Translations under genes and position numbers: made by a program
Shown: positions 30,159 through 39,141 of the stretch, one piece after another
Layout: each line of letters starts with the position of its first letter
Numbering within the stretch: position 1 is the stretch's first letter
Notes under the pieces: generated by a model
Database searches by the model: none
What the model saw: the letters and a program-made list of their open reading frames with translations, nothing else
What the model was told of the DNA's origin: nothing
NCBI GenBank assembly: GCA_911810475.1
Contig: OU461276.1
Coordinates: forward strand, 4,031,501 to 4,095,500
Direction of reading: 5' to 3'
DNA: 64,000 bases
DNA from: Candidatus Celerinatantimonas neptuna
GTDB taxonomy: Bacteria; Pseudomonadota; Gammaproteobacteria; Enterobacterales; Celerinatantimonadaceae

Positions 30159-31091
30159 CTATTTCTCCTGTAGAGTCAGTAAACCGGCCAGCTTTGTCAA
30201 ATCATGATCAAACTGCTGACGAATGTTAACCTCAGGCTGCGTTAGAGCAGCAGCCGACAGATGCTGCTCCAGCAAATTCACCCAGTCGGGTTCAAGCTTT
30301 AAGAGCACCGGACGAGATAATTCAACAAGCTTTTTCACATCAAATATCACGGCGCGCCATTTTTTCTGAGGCAGGCCCCTGGTATTTAATCGGGCACGCA
30401 GTTGCCCAATAAGCTGAGTCACCGACAAGCTCTGTCGGCGTATCGCTTGCTTCCACCGGGTGGTCTGCATTTCAAGCGTCGGTCGATGCAATACACCTTT
30501 TTGCAGCCAATCGTACGTATCCACCTGACGATACGCCGGAATTAAAGCCCAAACATGGTAATAATCCGAAATTAAATCTTTTGGCAAATCGCCACCCGGC
30601 GCCTTTTGCAACTGTTGCACCAAATGCCTGCTTTGACTGACCAGAAAGAATTTATACTCAGAGCTAATCGCAATAATATCTGCAAGTTTTAACCGGTAAC
30701 GCGGATGGCCAGGCCTCGCGGTAACCGTTAAAATACCATGCGGATTAGTCAGCAAACCACAGGTGGTTTCATATTGGCCGGGGTCAAGCTCAACCGTCAT
30801 TTTCTGATAAAAGCCCGGTGCGATATTTTCTCGCTCAGCAACAACCCTGACGCCTTTTAAAATTTCCCACTCCAGAGCGCGCATGCTCTTATTTTTAATC
30901 ACAAAACGAACCTTCCCGGCCGGAACCGTCAGATTCATAGGCTCACACTGGTGATCGGTGACCGTAACCGGAACCTGTAAAATCTCACTGGCATAACTGC
31001 TAAAATCAAAAGAGAGCCCAACCAACACGGCAATTCCCTGATACCATCGACTCCTCACGCATACCTCCTTGATTCGTTTCATGCCCACCAC
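30159..31091 (-). CDS. EfeO-type cupredoxin protein with a degenerate helical C-terminus
   Basis: 310 residues with an N-terminal signal (about 1-35). Residues about 40-128 match the cupredoxin half of the recalled E. coli Efe[47 protein letters not shown] and [11 protein letters not shown]. The rest is helical and only faintly echoes the EfeO M75 half; it lacks the HxxE iron motif. The next gene upstream supplies a full M75 domain, so the usual two-domain EfeO appears divided between two proteins. Start chosen at ATG 31091; ATG 31082 is an alternative. Confidence 0.8.
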   Translation of the reverse strand: MVGMKRIKEVCVRSRWYQGIAVLVGLSFDFSSYASEILQVPVTVTDHQCEPMNLTVPAGKVRFVIKNKSMRALEWEILKGVRVVAERENIAPGFYQKMTVELDPGQYETTCGLLTNPHGILTVTARPGHPRYRLKLADIIAISSEYKFFLVSQSRHLVQQLQKAPGGDLPKDLISDYYHVWALIPAYRQVDTYDWLQKGVLHRPTLEMQTTRWKQAIRRQSLSVTQLIGQLRARLNTRGLPQKKWRAVIFDVKKLVELSRPVLLKLEPDWVNLLEQHLSAAALTQPEVNIRQQFDHDLTKLAGLLTLQEK

Positions 31092-31136
31092 AAAGGTTGC
31101 TCTGATAAACCTTCATGGCAGACATTAAAAACCGGC

Positions 31137-31958
31137 TTAATTCAATCCTAAAATGCCGCGAAGCGTTGATAATTCCTCAGCCAGAACCGTAACCGGCCCC
31201 TGTAACGCTTTGCGGTCCGCTTTGGTCAGTTTGTCGTAGGTCTCAAATCCATCGGCCGTACGGTATTTTGCCAGGATGGTGTCAACAACCTTAAAGTTGC
31301 GATCCACCTTATTTAAGAAAGCTGCATTGTCTTTTTTCAACAGCGGACGCAACAGATCCACAATGGTTTTCGAACCATCGACATTGGCCTGAAAATCTGA
31401 CAAATCAGTATGGCTATAACGGTCCTCTTCCCCACTAATTTTCGATGAAGCAACTTCCTCAATCAAACCGGCCGCACCGTCTACAACATCACTGGGAGGG
31501 AATGTCATTTTTGTCAGACGGGTCTGAAGATCCTGAACATCATGATCCAAGCGGTCTGCATAACCGCTAAGTCCCCGGGTCGAGTCATCAACCCATAGCC
31601 CTTTTTCCAGTCGGTGAAACCCGGTAAATTTAGGGTCGTCAGCTCCTTTTTCATAATCATCGGCCCGGGCATCAATGCTTGAGTCCAAATCAGAGAACAG
31701 TTCTGCGACCGGCTCAATGCGTTCATAATGGATACGGGCCGGTGCATACAATGCTTTAGCCCGGGCAAGCTGCCCATGGCGTATCGCATCGGTAAAAGCC
31801 TTTGTGTCTTTAACTAATTCACGAACCTGTTCAATGGTGTAAATCTTATATTCTGTCATCGGTTCAACAAATTGAGTCGGGTCGGTTTTTGCAAGTACCT
31901 GGGCGCTCATCAGTAAGCATACGGCAGGGACAACCGTGCGAATCAGCTTCAATTGCAT
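31137..31958 (-). CDS. efeO: EfeO-type M75 iron-binding lipoprotein-like periplasmic protein
   Basis: 273 residues: signal peptide about 1-23, then a single M75 (imelysin-like) domain. The HYERIEPVAELFSDLDSSIDAR block and the HxxE motif in FHRLEKG match the C-terminal half of E. coli EfeO, and ISGEEDRYSHTDLSDFQANV is nearly identical. No cupredoxin domain is attached, in contrast to E. coli EfeO. ATG 31958 is 9 bases from AGGA; ATG 31967 abuts it, and the longer frame enters efeU. It delivers periplasmic iron to EfeU. Confidence 0.9.
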   Translation of the reverse strand: MQLKLIRTVVPAVCLLMSAQVLAKTDPTQFVEPMTEYKIYTIEQVRELVKDTKAFTDAIRHGQLARAKALYAPARIHYERIEPVAELFSDLDSSIDARADDYEKGADDPKFTGFHRLEKGLWVDDSTRGLSGYADRLDHDVQDLQTRLTKMTFPPSDVVDGAAGLIEEVASSKISGEEDRYSHTDLSDFQANVDGSKTIVDLLRPLLKKDNAAFLNKVDRNFKVVDTILAKYRTADGFETYDKLTKADRKALQGPVTVLAEELSTLRGILGLN

Positions 31959-32002
31959 AATCAACATTCCTGTGTTTTTACCTGGCTCATGTTCAGGTGA
32001 AT

Positions 32003-32836
32003 TTATAATGGGCGGGAAGACTCGGTCCAACGGGCCGAGCGAACTAAAAACCAAAGTAAAGTGGGCAATAGGTACAAAAGATAAACCAGCACTTCACTTT
32101 GAGTGGGTGCTTGCTGATAGCCGAAGAGTCCTTCCATCAGTGTTCCCAGCAAGCTGTGAGTCGATAAAATCCGACTCGAATCAAAAACAATACCCTGAAG
32201 TTGATTCCATAAACCAGCTTCATGAAAGGCCCGGATAGCCCCTGCGGCTAATCCGGCTGCGACAAATAAAATCAGAAAAGCAGTCCAGCGGAAAAATACC
32301 GCCAAGGGTAATCTTAATCCCCCTTTATATAACAAGATGCCGATCACAACCGCACTGAACAATCCGGTTATAGCTCCTAACGGGGCCATCGGCCCGACAT
32401 CCTGAGAAAAAGCAGCCAACAGGAAAAAAACTGATTCCAGTCCTTCACGGGCAACCGCCAGAAACACCATAAAGACCAGTGCTCTGGATTGACCGTCGGT
32501 TTGATTCAAGGCCTGATCAATGGCACCTTGCAATTTTCCCTGGATACTCTGACCGGCTGTTTGCATCCAGAACACCATATAAGTCAGCATTAAAACAGCA
32601 ATTGCAGCAACAACCCCTTCAAACAGCTCCTGTTGCTGCTGGGGAAATTCACCGGTTGTTAACTGAATCACGACCCCAAGCGCCAGGCAAAGCCCACACG
32701 CTAAAGCAATGCCTGTCCAGACAACTTTCATCCATTGTTGCTGGCCGATTTGCCTGAGATAGCTCATGACTAAAACCACAATCAGTGTTGCTTCTAGCCC
32801 TTCGCGTAACATAATTAAAAACGGTACAAAAAACAT
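32003..32836 (-). CDS. efeU: Ferrous/ferric iron permease EfeU
   Basis: 277-residue inner-membrane permease of the OFeT family (relatives of yeast Ftr1), seven predicted helices. Both REGLE motifs that bind iron are present: IMLREGLEATLIV and AVAREGLESVFFL. The end, GAIRAFHEAGLWNQLQ...LGTLMEGLFGYQ, matches E. coli EfeU. ATG 32836 gives the family start MFFVPFLIM; ATG 32845 is possible, while the longest frame would begin inside the promoter. First gene of the operon, behind a Fur box. Confidence 0.94.
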   Translation of the reverse strand: MFFVPFLIMLREGLEATLIVVLVMSYLRQIGQQQWMKVVWTGIALACGLCLALGVVIQLTTGEFPQQQQELFEGVVAAIAVLMLTYMVFWMQTAGQSIQGKLQGAIDQALNQTDGQSRALVFMVFLAVAREGLESVFFLLAAFSQDVGPMAPLGAITGLFSAVVIGILLYKGGLRLPLAVFFRWTAFLILFVAAGLAAGAIRAFHEAGLWNQLQGIVFDSSRILSTHSLLGTLMEGLFGYQQAPTQSEVLVYLLYLLPTLLWFLVRSARWTESSRPL

Positions 32837-32846
32837 CGCAATCATT

Positions 32847-32871
32847 AATGCAAATGAGAATAATTTGCATT
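32847..32871 (-). promoter_or_regulatory. Fur box of the efe operon
   Basis: Perfect 9-bp inverted repeat AATGCAAAT/ATTTGCATT around a 7-base centre; the core fits the 7-1-7 Fur model (TGAGAAT-A-ATTTGCA). It covers the expected transcription start of efeU, so Fur with iron would block it. A half-like site, GATAATGAT, lies at about 32912-32920. Confidence 0.85.
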
Positions 32872-32899
32872 CTATACATAAAACCGATGGAATCAACAA
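32871..32899 (-). promoter_or_regulatory. Sigma-70 type promoter of efeU
   Basis: On the minus strand TTGTTG (32894-32899) and TATAGA (32871-32876) are separated by 17 bases. The predicted start near 32864 falls within the Fur box and leaves a leader of about 28 bases to ATG 32836. Confidence 0.65.
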
Positions 32900-32987
32900 A
32901 AAAGATGTATGGATAATGATTTTTTTGAACGCTATCTAAAAAGAAAAGCCCCAAGTCATATCACTCCAGGCTTATTGATTGATACAT

Positions 32988-33110
32988 AACCTTAACCCGA
33001 AATAAAAAAATCTTTTCTGATACGAATTAAGATCGATTTCAACTCCCTTAACAGAAAACAGTCCTGGCACCATGAGTCACAATAGCTCACTCATGGTGTC
33101 CTCTTATCTT
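32988..33110. repeat. Palindromic repeat, family B, copy interrupted by family A
   Basis: Related to the intact copy at 38759-38896: left arm AACCTTAACCCG, inner block CTTTTCTGAT...GATCGATTT, then a hairpin CACCATGAG/CTCATGGTG. The right arm stops at CTCTTATCTTAG, where family A sequence begins. Confidence 0.7.
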
Positions 33111-33244
33111 AGGGTGTGTTGACTTTTGACAATAGTTTTTGCAGCTTGTTGATTTAGACAAAGCCGGTTCAGTGCCAGAGAGTCATCACAACAACAAAAC
33201 TTAACGATGAATCCATGAACAGCAAACTCGGCCCTTTGGGTGCA
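33111..33244. repeat. MITE-like element, family A, right end lost
   Basis: AGGGTGTGTTGACTTTTGAC followed by TAGTTTTTGCAGC resembles the left 60 bases of the element at 18052. The right inverted repeat is missing; the copy fades out at the aldo/keto reductase stop codon. It is inserted in a family B repeat. Confidence 0.65.
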
Positions 33245-34195
33245 CTAGTGCATAAACTGATCAAGGTAGTGCCAGTCATCCTGACTCAGTTTTAACTCAG
33301 TCGCTTTGAGTAAACTGCCGATATGGCTGGATTTAGTCGCACTGGCAATCGGTGCTGTCACCGCAGGATGAGCCATTAGCCATGCCAGGGCCACTTCAGC
33401 CGGCTGAGCCTGATATTCGTTAGCCATATGCATTAACCGGTCAATCAGCTTAAACCCTTTTTCATTAATGTATTTTTTAACCATATCCGAGCGTTTTTGC
33501 CCTTCCAGATCCGCTTCGCTGCGATATTTACCTGAAAGGAAGCCACTGGCCAGACTAAAATAAGTGATCACGCCCATGTGATGTTGTAGCGTCAGTTGCT
33601 GCAATGACTCGTTGAATCCATCGCGGTCATACAGGTTAAATTCCGGTTGAATCGTCTGATAAGCCGGTAAATTATTTTGTTCGGCACAGTCAAACGATGC
33701 CTGCAATTGCTCAGTGTTAAAGTTAGATGTACCAATGGCACGGACTTTGCCTTTTGCCAGTAAATCCTGATAGACCCGGAGCGTTTCTTCATGCGTCGTT
33801 TTTTCATCAGGCCAGTGAGACTGATAAAGATCAATGTAATCCGTTTTTAAACGCCTGAGCGAATCTTCAATGGCCTGTTCAATCCATACTTTCCCAAGTC
33901 CGGTATGACCATCACCCATATCCGCACCGACTTTAGTCATCAAAACAATATGTTCCCGGTAACCAGGCCGGCTTTCGAACCACTCGCCCAAAATCGTTTC
34001 CGATTCTCCCCCCTCATTATCCGGGGCCCAACGCGAATAGACATCAGCCGTATCAATACTGCGAAATCCTGCTTCATAGAGTTGATCAAGCAACCGAAAC
34101 GATTGTTCTTTATCTGCCGTCCAGCCAAATACATTACCGCCAAAAACAATCGGTGCAATTCGTAACCCGGTTTGGCCAAGTTCAATATCTTGCAT
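33245..34195 (-). CDS. Aldo/keto reductase
   Basis: 316-residue NADPH-dependent TIM-barrel oxidoreductase. Signatures: FRSIDTADVYSRW (catalytic Asp-Tyr), VLMTKVG (Lys), DYIDLYQSHWPD (His) and IGTSNFN. Most like the YdjG/YajO-type reductases that reduce small aldehydes. ATG 34195 has GAGG at the right distance; ATG 34207 lies over that ribosome site. Physiological substrate unknown. Confidence 0.9.
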   Translation of the reverse strand: MQDIELGQTGLRIAPIVFGGNVFGWTADKEQSFRLLDQLYEAGFRSIDTADVYSRWAPDNEGGESETILGEWFESRPGYREHIVLMTKVGADMGDGHTGLGKVWIEQAIEDSLRRLKTDYIDLYQSHWPDEKTTHEETLRVYQDLLAKGKVRAIGTSNFNTEQLQASFDCAEQNNLPAYQTIQPEFNLYDRDGFNESLQQLTLQHHMGVITYFSLASGFLSGKYRSEADLEGQKRSDMVKKYINEKGFKLIDRLMHMANEYQAQPAEVALAWLMAHPAVTAPIASATKSSHIGSLLKATELKLSQDDWHYLDQFMH

Positions 34196-34386
34196 GATAA
34201 ACCTCATTGTATGTCAATTTTATAGCTGACAATCCACCTCAAATATCCCACATTCACAATCGAGATAATGACAACCAGAACTTTGGTTCTGAATCCTCAG
34301 CAACCCGTAAACTTACCACAAATAAAAACCAATCGCTTAATAGTGTTCTATAGTTGCTGTATATTTTCATCTGTCACAGATTGGCT

Positions 34387-36249
34387 ATGACCGCAATCAA
34401 TAAACATCAAGCCTCCACTGAACACTCGAAAAACCTCCATCATACGACTTGCCTGGTTATCTTTATATTTACTGTTCTGATTCTTTTATTTGGTAGTTTT
34501 ATCGCTTTTTATCAGGCACTGGTTAATCATAGTGCTATCGATTACTTAAGCACTATGATTGTCATGCAGCCCAGAACAGCCTTGGGATTCCTGGCTCTGA
34601 CTGCAGCACTGGCCCTTCAGCTCTACCGCCCTACAAGACGTTTTCTACCATGGCTGGGATTACTACTTTTAGTTTATTTCGGTGCACTTTTGCTAGATGC
34701 CTGGAGCCATCTTAATATGAGCTTCGATACATGGATTCATTCAGACAAAGCAGCCACAATTGAGTCTGTCCCACAACATGCCGAAATAGCCACGACGTTA
34801 AATTTTATCATTGCATCAATTGTATTAATCTTCTCAAATAAGCCGAAACTCAGCCGTTTTCCTTACGGACGATTAGATGGGCTTATGATTGCAGGGCTGG
34901 TTTTTCCGTTAATGAGCCTTATCAACGACCTGGAGGCCTTTCCCAACTCAATCAAGGGAGGTTCTTTTCTGATTATGCCGCTATACACTTCTGTCGGGTT
35001 CGTTTTTTTCTTTGTCAGCTTTATTTTACTTCAACCATCCAGCCGAATCAGGCAGCTTTGTATCGATAATACACCCGGAGCTCTGATTTTCCGCCGGGAT
35101 CTGCTACTCTTAATTGCCACACCACTCCTTGTTTGCTGGATTTACCAGCTATTACTCGGTCAGCAAATTATCTCTCATAGTTCGGCACTATCCATGTTAA
35201 CTAGTAATATGATCATCATCTTAATTGCTATCTCGTTTAAAAATGATATCAACTATGACCAATGCTGGCATGCTCTCAATCAGACCACCAAAAGACACCT
35301 GCAAACACGACTCAAACTTCGCGTTTTTCTGAACTCCACTCCTGGTGCTATCTTTTTACTCTCCGAACAGGGAAAAATCGTATCATCAAACAGAGGGGCT
35401 ACAAATATACTGGGATGGAGCCAACATCAGCTTGAAGAAATGTCACTATGGGATTTCGTGCCATCGACAGAGCGAAAAACCGTATTAAAAGTGATTGCCC
35501 GACTCACAAAAACACCCGAAGGTCATACCCTGCCCGACTCCACATTGTCGTTGTCCATCAAATGTAAGAATGGAGAAGAAAAAGCCATACAGGCTTCGGT
35601 CAGCCGACATCAGTTTAATCATCAGTGGGTCTATGGCATTCTGATGTTAGACTCTCAAGCACTCAACGACCAAATCGCAAGGCTTAATCATGATGTGCAA
35701 CAAGACCCGATCACACAGGCCTATAACCGCCGGGCCTTAGAGCAAAAACTGAAAGAGTTGCGAGCCTTCGGACTTAACAAAGGCCAGAAATTTGCCATCA
35801 TCATGATCGACATCGATCACTTTAAAATCATCAATGATCAATACGGCCATGACACAGGCGATATTATTCTGAAAAGCTTTGCCGATCGTGTCCGTCAGAA
35901 CCTGCGTCAGAACGATACACTGTACCGTTTCGGAGGGGATGAATTTACGGCCATCATCGACACAAATGATAAAAATAAAGTACAAATGATCGGACAGCGA
36001 ATCAAACAGGTCGTCTCGCAATCACCATTCGTATGTCAGTCACATGTGGTCCATCTGACCTGTTCTGTCGGGATTGGATTAACCGAAGGAGGTTCTGATT
36101 TGGTAGATATCTGCCTGAAACATGCCGATCAGGCACTCTATCAGGCCAAACATAACGGTCGAAACCGTGTTGAAATCAATACACAAATTCCACTAATCGA
36201 CGATTTTAAAGCCCGGCTAAAACAAGATAACATCCACCCGACTCGCTAA
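34387..36249 (+). CDS. Membrane-bound PAS-GGDEF diguanylate cyclase
   Basis: 620 residues. About eight membrane helices fill roughly the first 300 residues (an unnamed MASE-like sensor). A PAS domain follows (STPGAIFLLSEQGKIVSSNRGATNILGWS), then a GGDEF domain with intact RFGGDEFTAI active site. An RxxD inhibitory site (RQND) lies five residues before it, so product feedback is expected. It makes cyclic-di-GMP. ATG 34387 is chosen; the longer frame begins at a TTG. The signal sensed is unknown. Confidence 0.9.
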   Translation: MTAINKHQASTEHSKNLHHTTCLVIFIFTVLILLFGSFIAFYQALVNHSAIDYLSTMIVMQPRTALGFLALTAALALQLYRPTRRFLPWLGLLLLVYFGALLLDAWSHLNMSFDTWIHSDKAATIESVPQHAEIATTLNFIIASIVLIFSNKPKLSRFPYGRLDGLMIAGLVFPLMSLINDLEAFPNSIKGGSFLIMPLYTSVGFVFFFVSFILLQPSSRIRQLCIDNTPGALIFRRDLLLLIATPLLVCWIYQLLLGQQIISHSSALSMLTSNMIIILIAISFKNDINYDQCWHALNQTTKRHLQTRLKLRVFLNSTPGAIFLLSEQGKIVSSNRGATNILGWSQHQLEEMSLWDFVPSTERKTVLKVIARLTKTPEGHTLPDSTLSLSIKCKNGEEKAIQASVSRHQFNHQWVYGILMLDSQALNDQIARLNHDVQQDPITQAYNRRALEQKLKELRAFGLNKGQKFAIIMIDIDHFKIINDQYGHDTGDIILKSFADRVRQNLRQNDTLYRFGGDEFTAIIDTNDKNKVQMIGQRIKQVVSQSPFVCQSHVVHLTCSVGIGLTEGGSDLVDICLKHADQALYQAKHNGRNRVEINTQIPLIDDFKARLKQDNIHPTR

Positions 36250-36305
36250 AATCCCCCGGGGTCTGGTAAACTGTAGGTTCGATTATTTGTTTTACAGGAT
36301 AGGAC

Positions 36306-37217
36306 ATGTGGTTTAAAAACCTGTTGGTTTACCGGTCAACCAAACCGTTCACTCAGACTCAGCAACAATTAGAAAATGCACTGGACGCCTTTGCCTTTAA
36401 ACCATGTGGCAGCCAGGACCTCAGCCAGCTCGGATGGGTATCCCCACTTGGGAAAATGGGGCAAACATTATCACATGCAGCCAATAATGAACTGTTAATT
36501 TGTGTAAAAAAAGAAGAGAAAATTCTCCCATCCACCGTAGTCAAAGACGCGCTTCAGGAAAAAATCGAAGCACAGGAAACCGAACAACAGCGAGCTTTGA
36601 AAAAGACCGAAAAACAAGCTATCAAAGATGATATCATCCAGCAGTTACTACCCCGGGCATTTACCCGTCATTCACTGACTTATGCCTGGATAAGCCCGGA
36701 TGGTCAGTTTATTGCAGTCGATGCATCCAGTGCCCGTAAAGCCGAAGAGTTGCTCGGTTTATTACGCAAATCACTCGGTTCACTACCGGTTATTCCACTG
36801 ACACTGAATACCCCGGCTGATGTCACCATGACCGACTGGCTCAATCAGGGAGAACTGCCTGCCGGGTTTGAGCTGGGCCATGAAGCTGAACTGCGAAGCG
36901 CTTTAGAACATGGCGGCATTATTCGCTGTAAAGAGCAGGATTTATTAAGTGATGAAATTGCCGCGCATCTAGCAGCCGATAAGCTCGTCACCAAACTGGC
37001 TCTTCATTATGCCGATCAAATCGCGTTTATGTTAGGTGATGATCTATCACTGAAACGACTCAAATTCGCCGATGAGCTTCTTGAAGAAAACGATGACATC
37101 ACCAGCGACGATCCACTGGCCCGCTTTGATGCCGATTTCAGCCTGCTCTGTGGTGAACTCAGACAGTTTATTCCGGCCCTGATCCAGGCACTCGGTGGTG
37201 AACAGGCAACTGAATAA
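36306..37217 (+). CDS. rdgC: Recombination-associated protein RdgC
   Basis: 303 residues, the family's usual length. Starts WFKNLLVYRSTKPF and contains GWVSPLGKMGQTLSHA, KDDIIQQLLPRAFTRHSLTYAWI and the late LKRLKFADELLEEND. RdgC forms a DNA-encircling ring dimer that restrains RecA. Follows the GGDEF gene on the same strand after 56 bases. Confidence 0.97.
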   Translation: MWFKNLLVYRSTKPFTQTQQQLENALDAFAFKPCGSQDLSQLGWVSPLGKMGQTLSHAANNELLICVKKEEKILPSTVVKDALQEKIEAQETEQQRALKKTEKQAIKDDIIQQLLPRAFTRHSLTYAWISPDGQFIAVDASSARKAEELLGLLRKSLGSLPVIPLTLNTPADVTMTDWLNQGELPAGFELGHEAELRSALEHGGIIRCKEQDLLSDEIAAHLAADKLVTKLALHYADQIAFMLGDDLSLKRLKFADELLEENDDITSDDPLARFDADFSLLCGELRQFIPALIQALGGEQATE

Positions 37218-37357
37218 CCCTACCTCTTATCCTTTACGCTGGCATCAAACACGGTTGTCATGACAATGTTGCACACTTGTAACATTGAAACCAGACCGGA
37301 TCCAGCGTAATATTCGCGCCCGATAATAAATGTACTCTCTTGGTTAGGAGTCTTCCC

Positions 37358-38701
37358 ATGTTTAGACCTGAGCTATTGTCCCCCGCAGGGACACTCAAAA
37401 ATATGCGTTACGCATTTGCCTATGGTGCCGATGCCGTCTACGCAGGCCAGCCGCGCTACTCTCTGCGCGTTCGAAATAATGAATTTAATTTAGACAATTT
37501 AAGAACGGGTATTGAAGAAGCGCATGCTCAGGGGAAAAAACTCTACGTTGTTTCCAATATTGCGCCGCATAACAGCAAACTCAAATCGTATATTCGTGAT
37601 ATCACCCCGGTCATCGATATGAAACCCGATGCACTGATTATGTCTGATCCGGGACTGATTATGATGATCCGCGAAAACTTCCCTGATCAGACCATTCATC
37701 TGTCCGTTCAGGCGAATGCCATTAACTGGGCTACCGTTAAATTCTGGCATCAACAGGGGATCCGCCGTGTTATTCTCTCCCGGGAGCTCTCATTAGATGA
37801 GCTAGAAGAGATCCGCATGAAAGTACCCGACATTGAGCTGGAAGTTTTCGTACATGGCGCATTATGCATGGCCTATTCAGGACGCTGCCTGTTATCCGGC
37901 TACATTAACAAACGCGACCCCAACCAGGGAACCTGCACCAACGCCTGCCGCTGGCAATATAATGTTCATCAGGCTAAAGAAAATGAATCAGGTGATGTCG
38001 TCGCCGTTGATCCGACACTCGGAATCGGTCAACCGATTGACGATATGGTATTACTTCAGGAAAAAGGCCGGCCAAATGAATACATGCCAGCGTTTGAAGA
38101 TGAACACGGCACTTATATTATGAATTCGAAAGATCTACGTGCCGTTCAACACGTAGAACGCCTGACTAAAATGGGAATTCATTCACTGAAGATCGAAGGC
38201 CGGACAAAGTCGTTCTATTATTGTGCCCGCACCGCACAGGTTTATCGCAAAGCAATTAATGATGCTGTCGCCGGACGCCCTTTTGATCCGACGCTCATGA
38301 GCACATTAAACAGCCTGGCTCACCGGGGATATACAGAAGGATTCCTGCGCCGCCATGTGCATGATGAATACCAGAATTATGATTATGGCTATTCGGTTAG
38401 TGACAGCCAGCAATTTGTTGGAGAAGTCACAGCGCGTGCTGCAAATGGAATGGCAGAAGTTGAAGTGAAGAATAAATTCTTACTGGGGGATTCGCTCGAG
38501 TTAATGACCCCACAGGGGAATGTAAGCTTTTCATTAGAGCAACTGGAAAACAAAAAAGGCGAAGCGATTGACGCAGCGTTAGGCAGCGGTCATACCGTCT
38601 ATCTACCAGTGCCGGATCACATCAATTTAGACCATGCTCTGATTATGCGTAATCTGAATCCGGGGACCGATACCCGCAACCCTCATCAAAAAAGTGCCTG
38701 A
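37358..38701 (+). CDS. trhP: tRNA 5-hydroxyuridine synthesis protein TrhP (YegQ), peptidase U32 family
   Basis: 447 residues. Starts MFRPELLSPAGTLKNMRYAFAYGADAVYAG. The U32 signature ELEVFVHGALCMAYSGRCLLSGY and cysteines in NQGTCTNACRW are in place, with SLKIEGRTKS later. TrhP makes 5-hydroxyuridine at position 34 of some tRNAs. AGGAG lies 8 bases before ATG 37358; the frame-opening start at 37340 is weaker. Confidence 0.95.
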   Translation: MFRPELLSPAGTLKNMRYAFAYGADAVYAGQPRYSLRVRNNEFNLDNLRTGIEEAHAQGKKLYVVSNIAPHNSKLKSYIRDITPVIDMKPDALIMSDPGLIMMIRENFPDQTIHLSVQANAINWATVKFWHQQGIRRVILSRELSLDELEEIRMKVPDIELEVFVHGALCMAYSGRCLLSGYINKRDPNQGTCTNACRWQYNVHQAKENESGDVVAVDPTLGIGQPIDDMVLLQEKGRPNEYMPAFEDEHGTYIMNSKDLRAVQHVERLTKMGIHSLKIEGRTKSFYYCARTAQVYRKAINDAVAGRPFDPTLMSTLNSLAHRGYTEGFLRRHVHDEYQNYDYGYSVSDSQQFVGEVTARAANGMAEVEVKNKFLLGDSLELMTPQGNVSFSLEQLENKKGEAIDAALGSGHTVYLPVPDHINLDHALIMRNLNPGTDTRNPHQKSA

Positions 38702-38711
38702 TTAATTTTTA

Positions 38712-38756
38712 AACCTCAACCCGGCTATTGGGCCGCATTATCCGCAATTGAGGTAT
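38712..38756 (+). terminator. Hairpin after trhP
   Basis: AACCTCAA at 38712 pairs with TTGAGGTATT at about 38748, ten bases past the trhP stop. Its sequence resembles the outer arm of the adjacent family B repeat, so it may be part of the same repeat unit. Confidence 0.4.
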
Positions 38757-38758
38757 TT

Positions 38759-38896
38759 AACCTCAACTTGGGATAAGAGAGCCTTTTCTGATAGGGATCA
38801 AAATCGATTTCGACCTTAAATCCCTATCAGAAAGCAAGACTGACACATCATGAATCAATCGTTATTCATTGTGACTTCTTATCCCGAGTTAAGGTT
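38759..38896. repeat. Palindromic repeat, family B, best copy
   Basis: A 138-bp cloverleaf-like element. Outer arms AACCTCAACTTGGGATAAGA and TCTTATCCCGAGTTAAGGTT pair at 17 of 20 positions. Inside are a stem CTTTCTGATAGGGAT-type/ATCCCTATCAGAAAG and a second stem around ATGAAT/ATTCAT. Related copies lie at 32988 and about 651. No open frame. The remaining gap up to glgC (38897-39141) shows nothing else recognisable. Confidence 0.8.
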
Positions 38897-39141
38897 ATTT
38901 AAGGGGCATCAGGCGGTAAGACTGATGCCCATAACAGGTCCGCTCCTAAACGGCTCATCTCCAGAAAATATCTTTCATTTAAATGAAATTACGACAGACC
39001 ATTGGCATAAAGCAATCTATCATCAATAATTAATTAGAGGTTTCAGTCATAAAAGCATGCTAACCATAAGTTAATGTGCCCAATCTAAACAGGCGTAAAA
39101 TGACAACAGAGAAAACGCCTCTCTATACCAAGGAGTCTCAT

